From Rhodospirillales bacterium (GTDB taxonomy: Bacteria > Pseudomonadota > Alphaproteobacteria > ATCC43930 > CGMCC-115725), in NCBI GenBank assembly GCA_019689675.1, contig JADGGZ010000006.1, positions 1 through 45,079 of the forward strand: DNA of 45,079 bases. Direction: 5' to 3'. Below the pieces are notes generated by a model. The model saw only the letters and a list, made by a program, of their open reading frames with translations. It did no database searches and was not told the origin of the DNA. The stretch's first letter is position 1. Every line of letters starts with the position of its first letter. Shown here one piece after another: positions 6,732-15,051 of the stretch. Position numbers and translations under genes: made by a program.

Positions 6732-9314
6732 ATGCATTCTGTCGAGGCCGCTGCCTCGCGTGTCGCCCGCGCGCCGTCGGCGCACGCCCAGATCAGGGTC
6801 CAGGGGAAGTTCTTCTTCGCCGGTCCGGAGAAGTATTTCGTCAAAGGGGTCACCTACGGGCCGTTCGCGGTCGGCTCCCACGGCTCCCAATTCCCCGAAA
6901 AGGAGATCGTCGCCAAGGACTTCGCCCTCATGGCGGCAATGGGCGCCAACACGGTCCGGGTCTTCACCGTCCCGCCGGTCTGGCTCCTCGACATCGCCGC
7001 CGACAACGGGCTCAAGGTGCTGGTCGGCCTGCCCTGGTCGCAGCACGTCACCTTTCTCGACAGCCGCGAAATCCAGGAAGAGGCGCGGCGGGCCGTGCTG
7101 AGCGGGGTTCGTGCCTGCCAGCGGCATCACGCCGTCTTCGCCTATCTCATCGGCAACGAGATCCCGCCGGACATGATCCGCTGGCACGGAGCCGACAAGG
7201 TCCGCGCCTTCCTCAAGGATCTCGTCGCCCGGGTGAAGGAGGAGGATCCCGGCTGCCTCGTCAGCTACGCCAATTTCCCCTCGACCGAATATCTCACGAT
7301 CGATTTCACCGACTTCCTCTGCTTCAACGTCTATCTGCACAACGAGGACGCGTTCCGGCGCTACGTCTCCCGGCTGCACAACCTCGCCGTGGACAAGCCG
7401 CTCGTGCTCACCGAGTTCGGCGTCGATTCGATGCGCGAAGGGGAGGAGGAGCAGAAGCGCATCCTTTCCTGGCAGATCCGGGCCGCGTTCGAAATGGGCG
7501 TCGCCGGCTCCTTCGTGTTCGCCTGGACCGACGAGTGGTTCACCGGCGGCCATCTCATCGAAGACTGGGCTTTCGGCCTCGTCGACCGGGATCGGAAGCC
7601 CAAGCCCGCCTTCTATGCCGTCAAGGAGCGCTACCAGGGTCCTCTGCCGCCGCCGCTCGCGCGCGCGCCTCGCGTCTCCGTCGTGGTCTGCGCGTACAAC
7701 GCCGAGCGCACGATGGACGCCTGCCTCGCCTCGCTCGAGACGCTCAACTATCCGGACTACGAGGTCATCGTCGTCAACGACGGCTCCAAGGACCGGACGC
7801 TCGAGATCGCGCAGAAATACAGCTACTGCCGGATCATCAGTCAGGAGAACAAGGGGCTTTCCGTCGCGCGGAACGTCGGCGCCGAGGCCGCCACGGGCGA
7901 GATCGTGGCCTATACCGACAGCGACTGCATCGCCGATCCCGACTGGCTCACGTATCTCGTCGCCAAGATGGAGTCCTCAGGGCTCGCGGCTTGCGGCGGG
8001 CCGAACTTTCCGCCGCCCGAGGACTCGCTCGTCCCGGCGGTTGTCGCGGTCTCGCCGGGCGGCCCGACCCACGTCCTCGTCTCCGACGATGTCGCCGAGC
8101 ACATCGCCGGGTGCAACATGGCGTTCCGCCGCGACGTGCTCTTAAAGCTCGGCGGTTTCGATCCCGTCTACCGGGCCGCCGGCGACGACGTCGACATCTG
8201 CTGGCGATTCCAGGACGCCGGGTACACGATCGGCTTCAGCCCGTCGGCGATGGTCTGGCACTGGCGCCGGAACACGGTGAAGGCCTACATCGACCAGCAG
8301 AAGGGGTACGGGAAGGCCGAGGCGCTCGTCTATTCGAAGCATCCGACGCGCTTCAACCTGTTCGGCCAGGCGAAATGGCTCGGCCGCATCTACGGCGACC
8401 TCTCCGCTTCGCTGCTCCTGTCGCGCCGGCCCGTGATCTATTCCGGCGTTTTCGGGCGGGGGCTCTTCCAGACGATGTACGAGCCGCCGAGCTCGCTCGC
8501 CGCCTTCCTCCCGCTCACCTTCGAATGGAACGTGGTCGCGATCGTCCTCGCGCTCGCCGGGGTGATCGTCGGCGGCTGGGCCTGGCTCCTGATCGTGCCG
8601 TTGCTGATCACCTTGACGCTCTGCGTCAACGGGGCGCTCAAGGCGAACATCGATCCGCGCTTCCGCGGGTTGAAGGCGCGGGCGCTCTGCGCTCTGCTCA
8701 TCTACCTGGGCCCGATCCTGCGCGGCTGGGAGCGGCTGAAGTGGCGCCTGAAGGAAATGCGCACCAACGATCAGTTCCGGTTCGCGCCGACCGAGCAGAA
8801 GGCGCGGATCGACCTGGCCGACCGTGCGCTCATCCTCTCCTATTGGAGCGAGAACGGCGACGAGAAGGAGGTGCTGATCGGCGGCCTCATGCGCTTCCTC
8901 GCGCCGCAGAAATACTTCATTGTCCCGGACACCGGATGGAGCGATTGGGACCTCAAGATCGCGCGCGGGCTTTGGAGCCGTGCCTACGTGACCGTGGTCG
9001 CGGAGAACCACGGCGGGATGAAGCGGCTCCTGCGCGTCCGGACTCAGATGCGGCTCTCGAAGCTCAGCGCGTTCGTGCTGCGGTCCTATGCGGTGGTGAC
9101 CGCGGCGGCGCTCATTCTCGGCGTGCCGACCGCGGCGGCCGTGATCGGCGCTGTGGGTCTCGGCCATTTCGGCTACATCGCCTGGCAGACGGTCAATTTC
9201 GGCCAGCTCATGCATCGGATCGTCGAGACGGTCGCCCGGGGCGGCCAGCTCCAGCCCCTGGAGCCGGTCGCGCGGGCGCTTCCCGTCGGCGCGCCGAAGC
9301 CCGCTCGGGCGTGA
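6732..9314 (+). CDS. Glycoside hydrolase-like/GT2 glycosyltransferase membrane fusion
   Basis: An 860-residue protein with three parts. Residues about 20-305 form a TIM-barrel hydrolase-like domain of the GH-A type. GNE places the likely acid/base at E143 and LTEFG places the likely nucleophile at E228. Residues about 313-560 form a family 2 glycosyltransferase. This part has SVVVCAYN, VVNDGSKDRT, the metal-binding DSD (D396-D398) and GDDVDICWR. Residues about 590-665 contain membrane segments, followed by a tail of about 190 residues with another hydrophobic stretch. No signal peptide is visible, so both catalytic domains should face the cytoplasm unless there is unseen topology. It sits between galE and an ABC exporter, which suggests polymer synthesis and export. 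The hydrolase part may trim or transfer glycosyl units. That role is inference. Confidence 0.82.
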   Translation: MHSVEAAASRVARAPSAHAQIRVQGKFFFAGPEKYFVKGVTYGPFAVGSHGSQFPEKEIVAKDFALMAAMGANTVRVFTVPPVWLLDIAADNGLKVLVGLPWSQHVTFLDSREIQEEARRAVLSGVRACQRHHAVFAYLIGNEIPPDMIRWHGADKVRAFLKDLVARVKEEDPGCLVSYANFPSTEYLTIDFTDFLCFNVYLHNEDAFRRYVSRLHNLAVDKPLVLTEFGVDSMREGEEEQKRILSWQIRAAFEMGVAGSFVFAWTDEWFTGGHLIEDWAFGLVDRDRKPKPAFYAVKERYQGPLPPPLARAPRVSVVVCAYNAERTMDACLASLETLNYPDYEVIVVNDGSKDRTLEIAQKYSYCRIISQENKGLSVARNVGAEAATGEIVAYTDSDCIADPDWLTYLVAKMESSGLAACGGPNFPPPEDSLVPAVVAVSPGGPTHVLVSDDVAEHIAGCNMAFRRDVLLKLGGFDPVYRAAGDDVDICWRFQDAGYTIGFSPSAMVWHWRRNTVKAYIDQQKGYGKAEALVYSKHPTRFNLFGQAKWLGRIYGDLSASLLLSRRPVIYSGVFGRGLFQTMYEPPSSLAAFLPLTFEWNVVAIVLALAGVIVGGWAWLLIVPLLITLTLCVNGALKANIDPRFRGLKARALCALLIYLGPILRGWERLKWRLKEMRTNDQFRFAPTEQKARIDLADRALILSYWSENGDEKEVLIGGLMRFLAPQKYFIVPDTGWSDWDLKIARGLWSRAYVTVVAENHGGMKRLLRVRTQMRLSKLSAFVLRSYAVVTAAALILGVPTAAAVIGAVGLGHFGYIAWQTVNFGQLMHRIVETVARGGQLQPLEPVARALPVGAPKPARA

Positions 9315-9351
9315 AATCCTCCCCCGTTCGCGGGGAGAGGCGAAAACCGCG

Positions 9352-11106
9352 ATGCTGGGCCTCGTAGGAAAGCTGCTGCCGTTCCTGCGCCCCTACGCGG
9401 GGCTCGTGGCGCTGGCGCTCGCGCAGGTCCTGATCATGACCGGCTTCGAACTCCTGAAGCCGTGGCCGCTCAAGGTCGTCATCGACCATGTGCTCGGCGA
9501 CAAGCCCTTTCCGTGGGGCGACGTGCCGAAGCTGCCGCTTCTGCTCGGAGCCTGCGTCGCGATCGTCCTCGCCACGGCGGGGGCGGGGCTCCTCAGGCTC
9601 TGGCACAACAACACCTCGATCGGCGTCGGCCAGTCGATGGTGAACGATCTCCGCGCGGCGCTCTACGCCCACCTCCAGCGCCTGTCGCTCGCCTTCCACG
9701 GCCGCCAGAAGGTCGGCGATCTCATGTACCGCGTCACCTCGGACACGTTCGCGGTGCAGACGATCGTCATGAACGGCTTCATGCCGATGCTCTCGGCGCT
9801 GATCCTGCTCGGCGGAATGCTGTGGATCCTGCTGCCGATGGATCCGGTGCTGACGCTCCTGTCGCTCACCATCGTTCCGGCGCTCTTCGTCCTCATCCTC
9901 GTGCTCAATCGCCGGATCGGGGAAATGGCGGCCGAGGTGCGCGACGCCGACGCGCGCGTCTACAGCGTCGTCCACTGGGCGATGTCGTCGATGAAGGTGG
10001 TGCAGGCCTTCACGAAGGAGGAGGAAGAGCACCGCCGCTTCGTCGCGGCGAGCCGCGACAGCCTCGGCAAGGCGCGGCGGCTCTACAACTGGCAGACTTT
10101 CTACTCGTGCGCCGTGGACAGCATCGTCGCCGCGGGCACCGCCGTCGTGGTCTACGCCGGCGCGCGTGCCGTGATGGACGGGCGCCTCACCCTCGGTCAG
10201 CTCATCGTCTTCATCTCCTACCTCGCCCAGCTTTACGTGCCGATCAATCAGATCACGCAGAGCTGGAGTCTCATCATCGGCGCCAAGATCGGCGCGAAGC
10301 GCGTCTTCGAAGTGCTCGATACCGACCCGGACCTTCAGGACGGCTGGCGCGACTTTCCGCCCGAGGGGGCGAGGGGCGAGGTCGAATGGCGCGGCGTCGG
10401 TTTCCGCTACCGCCCTGAGATGCCGGTGCTCCATCGCGTCGATCTCCGCGTCGCGCCGGGCATGAAGGTGGCGGTGGTGGGGCCCACCGGGGCCGGCAAG
10501 TCGACGCTCCTGGGGCTCGTGCCCCGCTTCTTCGACCCGAGCGAAGGCGCGGTGCTCATCGACGGCGTCGACGTGCGCGAGTACCGCATCAAGTCGCTGC
10601 GGCGCCAGGTCTCGATGGTGCTCCAGCCGCCGCTCGTCTTTCCGATCTCGGTGCGGGAGAACATCGCTTACGGCCGTCCCGAGGCGAGCCTCGAGGAGGT
10701 GAAGGCCGCGGCGCGGCTCGCGCGCATCGACGGCCTCATCGAGAGCCTGCCGCAGGGCTACGACACGATCATCGGCGAGGCGGGCGCCACGCTTTCGGAA
10801 GGCGAGAAGCAACGCCTCACGATCGCGCGCGCGCTCCTGCGCGACGCGCCGATTCTCATCCTCGACGAGCCGACCAGCGCGCTCGACGTCGAGACGGAAG
10901 CCGCGGTGATGGCCGGCATAGAGCGGCTGACCGAGGGCCGCACGACGTTCATCATCGCGCACAGGCTTTCGACGGTGCGGCGCTGCGATCTCATCCTAGT
11001 CCTCAAGGACGGCGTCATCGCCGAGCAGGGTACGCTCGACGAGCTTTTGCGCCGCCAGGGCGTCTTCGCCGAGTACTACGCGACCCAGTTCGCCGAAACG
11101 GCCTGA
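9352..11106 (+). CDS. ABC exporter, fused permease and ATPase (MsbA-like type)
   Basis: A 584-residue half-transporter with a six-helix membrane domain (about residues 1-320) fused to an ATPase. Walker A GPTGAGKST is at about 379-387. Walker B ILILDEPTSALD and the switch histidine in IIAHRLSTV are intact. The signature loop reads LSEGEKQRL instead of LSGGQ, a conservative-to-moderate departure. Such type IV exporters move lipids, glycolipids or oligosaccharides as homodimers. The gene lies 37 bp after the GH-GT2 fusion on the same strand, so it probably exports that enzyme's product. A beta-glucan or lipid-linked glycan exporter is plausible. The substrate is unknown. Its last 31 bp overlap the convergent MOSC gene. 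Confidence 0.9.
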   Translation: MLGLVGKLLPFLRPYAGLVALALAQVLIMTGFELLKPWPLKVVIDHVLGDKPFPWGDVPKLPLLLGACVAIVLATAGAGLLRLWHNNTSIGVGQSMVNDLRAALYAHLQRLSLAFHGRQKVGDLMYRVTSDTFAVQTIVMNGFMPMLSALILLGGMLWILLPMDPVLTLLSLTIVPALFVLILVLNRRIGEMAAEVRDADARVYSVVHWAMSSMKVVQAFTKEEEEHRRFVAASRDSLGKARRLYNWQTFYSCAVDSIVAAGTAVVVYAGARAVMDGRLTLGQLIVFISYLAQLYVPINQITQSWSLIIGAKIGAKRVFEVLDTDPDLQDGWRDFPPEGARGEVEWRGVGFRYRPEMPVLHRVDLRVAPGMKVAVVGPTGAGKSTLLGLVPRFFDPSEGAVLIDGVDVREYRIKSLRRQVSMVLQPPLVFPISVRENIAYGRPEASLEEVKAAARLARIDGLIESLPQGYDTIIGEAGATLSEGEKQRLTIARALLRDAPILILDEPTSALDVETEAAVMAGIERLTEGRTTFIIAHRLSTVRRCDLILVLKDGVIAEQGTLDELLRRQGVFAEYYATQFAETA

Positions 11107-11888
11107 TCCAGCACCTCGACCTTATCGCCGACGCGGATCGTGCCGGGCGCGTCGGGAATGAGGTTCTGCGCGAAGAACACCTCGCTGCCGCGCCGGCGGA
11201 AGCGGGCGAGGGTGCGGAGCGGCTCGCCGCCCGGCCCGCCCCTCTCTCCCGTCGTCTGGTCGGTGGTGGTGACGATGCAGCGGGCGCACGGCTTCACGAT
11301 CCGGAACACCGCCTCGCCGATGCGGATCCGGCGCCAGAAATCCTCCGCCCAGGGGGGCGCGCCTGCGACGACGATGCTCGGTCGGAAGCGATCCATGGGC
11401 AGCGGCGCCGGCATGCGCGCGTTGAGGTCCTGAAGCGACGATTCGCTCGCCAGCAGCAACGGAAATCCGTCGGCGAAGCTGACGCGATCCTCGGGCCGGC
11501 CGTACTCCGGGTCGACGGTGCGAGCCTTCGGGTCGTCCATGTAGGCGAGACGGAGGTCGCGGCCGAGAAGCGGCTCGAGCGTCGCCGCGCCGATGCGCGC
11601 CGGCACGGCGCTCCGCCAGACCGTGACGATTTGCCTCGGCGCGTCCGGCCCCGGCGTGGCGATGAAGACCGAGCGGTCGCCGCGCCGGAGCTCGACGCCC
11701 TCCGGCCCGGCGACGACGTCGATCGTCGCAAGGCGCGGCTCTTCGCGCTGCGTCACGAATCGGTTGTCGCGGTCGACGATCATCCAGCGGCGGTCGCCGG
11801 CGAGGCCCCACGGCTCGACGAGAGCTTCTTCCCGCGAATGCGCGCGGCACGACTTCACCGGATAGAGACGGATCGCGGCAAGGCGCAT
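11076..11888 (-). CDS. MOSC domain protein, YcbX-like
   Basis: A 270-residue protein. The N-terminal MOSC beta-barrel domain starts with RLAAIRLYPVKSCRA. The C-terminal MOSC domain carries the signature KPCARCIVTTTDQTTGE, with C201 and C204. One of these cysteines should be the conserved molybdenum-cofactor ligand. YcbX and mARC relatives reduce N-hydroxylated compounds with electrons from a partner reductase. No ferredoxin-like C-terminal domain is present, so an external donor is needed. The ATG at 11888 shares its A with the TGA of the upstream hydrolase (TGATG), which implies translational coupling. Its 3' end overlaps the ABC exporter by 31 bp. Confidence 0.88.
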   Translation of the reverse strand: MRLAAIRLYPVKSCRAHSREEALVEPWGLAGDRRWMIVDRDNRFVTQREEPRLATIDVVAGPEGVELRRGDRSVFIATPGPDAPRQIVTVWRSAVPARIGAATLEPLLGRDLRLAYMDDPKARTVDPEYGRPEDRVSFADGFPLLLASESSLQDLNARMPAPLPMDRFRPSIVVAGAPPWAEDFWRRIRIGEAVFRIVKPCARCIVTTTDQTTGERGGPGGEPLRTLARFRRRGSEVFFAQNLIPDAPGTIRVGDKVEVLDQAVSANWVA

Positions 11889-12631
11889 CAGAGGAGCTCC
11901 TCGAGCGTGCGCTGCAGGAGGGCGAGATCGGCCCCTGTCGAGAGGCGGTGATCGCCGTTCTTGACCAGCGTCACGCGCACGTCCTCGCTCACGAGGCGCT
12001 CGGCGAGCCGGAGGCTCGTTTTCCAGGGCACGTCCTCGTCCTTCATGCCGTGCAGCAGGCGCACGGGACAGGCGATATCTATGGTCCGCGACAGGAGGAG
12101 ATGATTCCGCCCCTCCTCGATGAGACGCCGGCTGACGATGTAGCCGCGCGGGTCGTATTGCGACGCGATGGTGATCGCGCCCTCTGCGAGGAGACGGCGC
12201 TGCTCCTCCGGCGAAAAGCTCGGCCACAGAAGGTCTTCGGTGAAGTCGGGTGCCGGCGCGATGCCGACGAGGGCGGCGACGCGCTCCGGCCGCGCGAGCG
12301 CCGCGAGCAGCATGATCCACCCGCCCATGCTGGAGCCGACGAGGATCAGCTTGCCCTCGGTGAGGCGATCGATGACGGCGAGCGCGTCGTCGCGCCAGCG
12401 GCCGATGGTCCCGTCGCGGAAGGCGCCGGTGGAGGCGCCGTGCCCGAAATAGTCGAAGCGGAGAAAGGCTTGTCCGCGCGCCTTGCAGAACGCCTCGAGA
12501 GCGGTCGCCTTCGTACCGGTCATGTCCGACATGAAGCCGCCCAGGAACACGATGCCGGGCTCCTTGCCGGGAAGGCGCCGGTAAGCGATTCTCTCGCCGT
12601 CGTCGCGGGCGAGGAATTGAGGTGGGGTCAT
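11888..12631 (-). CDS. Alpha/beta hydrolase
   Basis: A 247-residue alpha/beta hydrolase. The nucleophile elbow GSSMGG places the catalytic serine at S101. The acid is probably the aspartate in HGMKDEDVPW near residue 197, and the histidine is in NGDHRLS near residue 228. The small size and the FLGGFMSDMTGTKA and FDYFGHGAS segments resemble ABHD10-type thioesterases/esterases, though the substrate is unknown. It is translationally coupled to the MOSC gene. Its ATG at 12631 overlaps head-to-head with the proposed GTG start of the divergent GT4 gene, leaving almost no room for a classical promoter. Confidence 0.85.
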   Translation of the reverse strand: MTPPQFLARDDGERIAYRRLPGKEPGIVFLGGFMSDMTGTKATALEAFCKARGQAFLRFDYFGHGASTGAFRDGTIGRWRDDALAVIDRLTEGKLILVGSSMGGWIMLLAALARPERVAALVGIAPAPDFTEDLLWPSFSPEEQRRLLAEGAITIASQYDPRGYIVSRRLIEEGRNHLLLSRTIDIACPVRLLHGMKDEDVPWKTSLRLAERLVSEDVRVTLVKNGDHRLSTGADLALLQRTLEELL

Positions 12632-13824
12632 CGAGCGTTTCTAGCACCGAGCCGGTTCACGGAGGAACCCGGCCGCCTGCCGTCCTGCAAGTGCTGCCGC
12701 GCCTCGTTGCGGGCGGCGTCGAGCGCGGCACGATCGAGGTCGCGGGCGCGCTCGTCGCCGCCGGCTGGTCGGCCTGGGTCGCCTCCGAAGGGGGGCCGAT
12801 GGTGCGCGAGCTGCAAAAGCTCGGCGCCCGCCACGTCGAGCTGCCGCTCGCCTCGAAGAACCCTCTCGTCATGCGCCGCAACGTGGGCCGCCTCGCGGAC
12901 CTCATCGCGAGCGCCGGAATCGACCTCGTCCATGCGCGCAGCCGCGCCCCGGCCTGGAGCGCAGTGGCGGCCGCGCGGCGGACCCGGTGCCATCTCGTGA
13001 CGAGCTTTCACAACGTCTACGGCGCGGGGACGGCGCTGCGCCGGTGGTACAACTCCGTCATGGGGCGCGGCGAGCGCGTCATTGCCATCTCCCGCTTCGT
13101 CGCCGACAACGCGGTCGCGCTCTACGGCGTCGACCCGGCGCGCCTGCGCGTCATCCACCGCGGCGTCGACCTGAAGCGGTTCGACCCGGCGCGTGTCTCC
13201 GCCGAGCGGGTGGTACGCCTCGCCCGCGAATGGCGTCTGCCGGACGACGTTCCCGTCGTGATGCTTCCGGGCCGTCTGACGCGCTGGAAGGGCCAGCTGG
13301 ACCTCGTCGAAGCCATGGCGGTTCTCGGCCGGCGCGACGTTCGGTGCCTCCTCGTCGGCAGCGACGAGGGGAAGTCCGGCTATCGGCGCGAGATCGAGGC
13401 GGCAATCCGCCGCCACCGACTCGAGAGCGTGATCGGCATCGTCGAGCACTGCGCCGACATGCCGGCCGCCTACATGCTGGCGGACGTGGTGGTCTCCGCC
13501 TCGAACCGTCCCGAGGGCTTCGGCCGCGTCGCCGTCGAGGCCCAGGCGATGGGGCGTCCGGTGGTCGCCACCGACCATGGCGGCGCGCGCGAGACCGTGG
13601 TGTCCGGGGAGACCGGCTGGCTCGTGCCGCTGGCGGATCCCGCGGCGATGGCGAGCGCGATCGCGCAGGCGCTCTCGCTCGACCCGGAGCGGCGTTCGGC
13701 GCTCGCCGCGCGCGCCCGCGCGCACGTCGCTGCCAATTTCAGCGTCGAGGCGATGTGCGCGGCGGAGATCGCGGTCTACGAGGAACTCCTTTTCCCGGAA
13801 GCGCATCGGGCGGCAGCGGCGTGA
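12622..13824 (+). CDS. Glycosyltransferase family 4
   Basis: A 400-residue GT-B glycosyltransferase. The N-terminal part starts with VLQVLPRLVAGGVERG, the acceptor-domain glycine-rich loop. The C-terminal domain has the donor-binding PGRLTRWKGQ and the RPEGFGRVAVEAQAMGRP E-x7-E motif. It transfers a sugar from a nucleotide donor during glycan assembly. The start is uncertain. A GTG at 12622 overlaps the divergent hydrolase, and a GGAGG at 12661-12665 has no start codon at normal spacing before the conserved fold. It overlaps the GT9 gene downstream by 4 nt (GTGA), so the two are an operon. Confidence 0.88.
   Translation: MGSSSVSSTEPVHGGTRPPAVLQVLPRLVAGGVERGTIEVAGALVAAGWSAWVASEGGPMVRELQKLGARHVELPLASKNPLVMRRNVGRLADLIASAGIDLVHARSRAPAWSAVAAARRTRCHLVTSFHNVYGAGTALRRWYNSVMGRGERVIAISRFVADNAVALYGVDPARLRVIHRGVDLKRFDPARVSAERVVRLAREWRLPDDVPVVMLPGRLTRWKGQLDLVEAMAVLGRRDVRCLLVGSDEGKSGYRREIEAAIRRHRLESVIGIVEHCADMPAAYMLADVVVSASNRPEGFGRVAVEAQAMGRPVVATDHGGARETVVSGETGWLVPLADPAAMASAIAQALSLDPERRSALAARARAHVAANFSVEAMCAAEIAVYEELLFPEAHRAAAA
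12654..12669. repeat. Inverted repeat at the 5' end of the GT4 gene
   Basis: GGTTC (12654-12658), six bases, GAACC (12665-12669). It lies just upstream of the first conserved codons of the GT4 gene and covers a GGAGG. It could be an operator or an RNA hairpin. Nothing else supports a function. Confidence 0.25.
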
Positions 13825-14750
13825 CCGGCCGCATTCTCGTCATCAAGCTCGGCGCGCTCGGGGACTTCGTGCAGGCGACCGGGCCGATGAAGGCGATCCG
13901 CGCCCATCATCGCGACGCGCGCATCACGCTGTTGACGACGCGGCCGCTCGCCGAGCTCGCCGAGGCCTGCCCGTTCGTCGACGAGGTCTGGTACGACGAG
14001 CGGCCGCCGGTCTGGCGCCTCGACGCGCTCCTGGCGCTTCGGCGCCGGCTACGGGGCGCCCGGTTCGCGCGCGTCTACGATCTCCAGACGAGCGACCGCT
14101 CCGGCTGGTACTTCCGCCTAATGCTGCCCGATCCGCCGGAATGGTCCGGCATCGTCGCGGGCGCCTCGCATCCGCACCGCAACCCGGAACGCGACCGCAT
14201 GCACACGCTCGACCGGCAGGCCGAGCAGCTCGCCGCCGCCGGCATCGCGGAGGTTCCGGCACCGGACGTCTCCTGGGCAGTGGCCGATGTCGGCCGCTTC
14301 GCGCTCGCTCGCCCTTACGTGCTGCTCATCCCCGGCGGCTCCGCGCATCGGCCGGAGAAACGGTGGCCCGCTGCGCGCTATGCCGCGCTCGCGGCGGCGC
14401 TGGCCCGGGCCGGCATCGAGCCGGTGCTGATCGGCGGCCCGGCGGAGCGGGGGCTCGCAGGCGAGATCGCCCCGGCGCGCGACCTCATCGGGCGCACCTC
14501 CCTCCGCGACATCGTCGGGCTCGCGCAAGGGGCGTTGCGCACCATCGGGAACGATACCGGCCCCATGCATCTCGCGGTCGCTGCCGGGTCGCCCGCGACC
14601 GTGCTCTACTCGGCCGCCTCCGATCCGGCGCTGACGGCGCCGCGCGGGAGAGACGTCTTGATCCTGCGCCGCGATCCGCTCGCCGCGCTCGGCGTCGAGG
14701 AGGTCGCCGCGACGGTTCTCAGAGATGCAGCATCACGATGCCGCCGGTGA
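13821..14750 (+). CDS. Glycosyltransferase family 9 (heptosyltransferase-like)
   Basis: A 309-residue protein starting with a GTG that overlaps the GT4 stop (GTGA). It begins RILVIKLGALGDFVQATGPM, the typical GT9 N-terminus. The donor domain has LLIPGGSAHRPEKRWP and IGNDTGPMHLAVAAGSP. GT9 enzymes add heptose or related sugars to lipopolysaccharide cores. The product here could be an LPS core or surface glycan. Coupled to GT4, it may extend the same acceptor. Its 3' end overlaps the convergent small flippase gene by 32 bp. Confidence 0.92.
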   Translation: MTGRILVIKLGALGDFVQATGPMKAIRAHHRDARITLLTTRPLAELAEACPFVDEVWYDERPPVWRLDALLALRRRLRGARFARVYDLQTSDRSGWYFRLMLPDPPEWSGIVAGASHPHRNPERDRMHTLDRQAEQLAAAGIAEVPAPDVSWAVADVGRFALARPYVLLIPGGSAHRPEKRWPAARYAALAAALARAGIEPVLIGGPAERGLAGEIAPARDLIGRTSLRDIVGLAQGALRTIGNDTGPMHLAVAAGSPATVLYSAASDPALTAPRGRDVLILRRDPLAALGVEEVAATVLRDAASRCRR

Positions 14751-15051
14751 TGAGCACGAGGGCCAGCGCGTGCTGGAGCCCGAAGGGCTCGCCCCAGATG
14801 ACATGTGTCGTGTAGGCGACGACGACGTAGCCGATCGAGACCGTCGGATAGGCGATCGACACGGGGATTTTCTTGATCGCCGCAATGTAGAACACCGCCG
14901 CGGCGGCGTAGGCGACGAAGCCGACGATCGTGTAGGGATGGAGGAACTGCGCGACGACATGGTCGGTGCGCGCCGAGCCCGCCTTCAGAAGGATTTGGCC
15001 GGCGACCCCGAGCGCGATCCCGACCGCGAGCGCCGAATAGTAGACGAGCAT
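14719..15051 (-). CDS. Small four-helix membrane protein, SMR/ArnE-like flippase subunit
   Basis: A 110-residue protein with four hydrophobic helices and the SMR/EamA-like stretch KKIPVSIAYPTVSIGYVVV. It resembles ArnE-type subunits that move polyprenyl-phosphate sugars across the inner membrane, and small multidrug resistance proteins. Context favours the flippase role. It is translationally coupled (TGATG) behind a polyprenyl-phosphate GT2 in an operon with a GT-C transferase. It has no separate ArnF-like partner in view and may work as a homodimer. Its last 32 bp overlap the GT9 gene on the other strand. Confidence 0.78.
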   Translation of the reverse strand: MLVYYSALAVGIALGVAGQILLKAGSARTDHVVAQFLHPYTIVGFVAYAAAAVFYIAAIKKIPVSIAYPTVSIGYVVVAYTTHVIWGEPFGLQHALALVLITGGIVMLHL

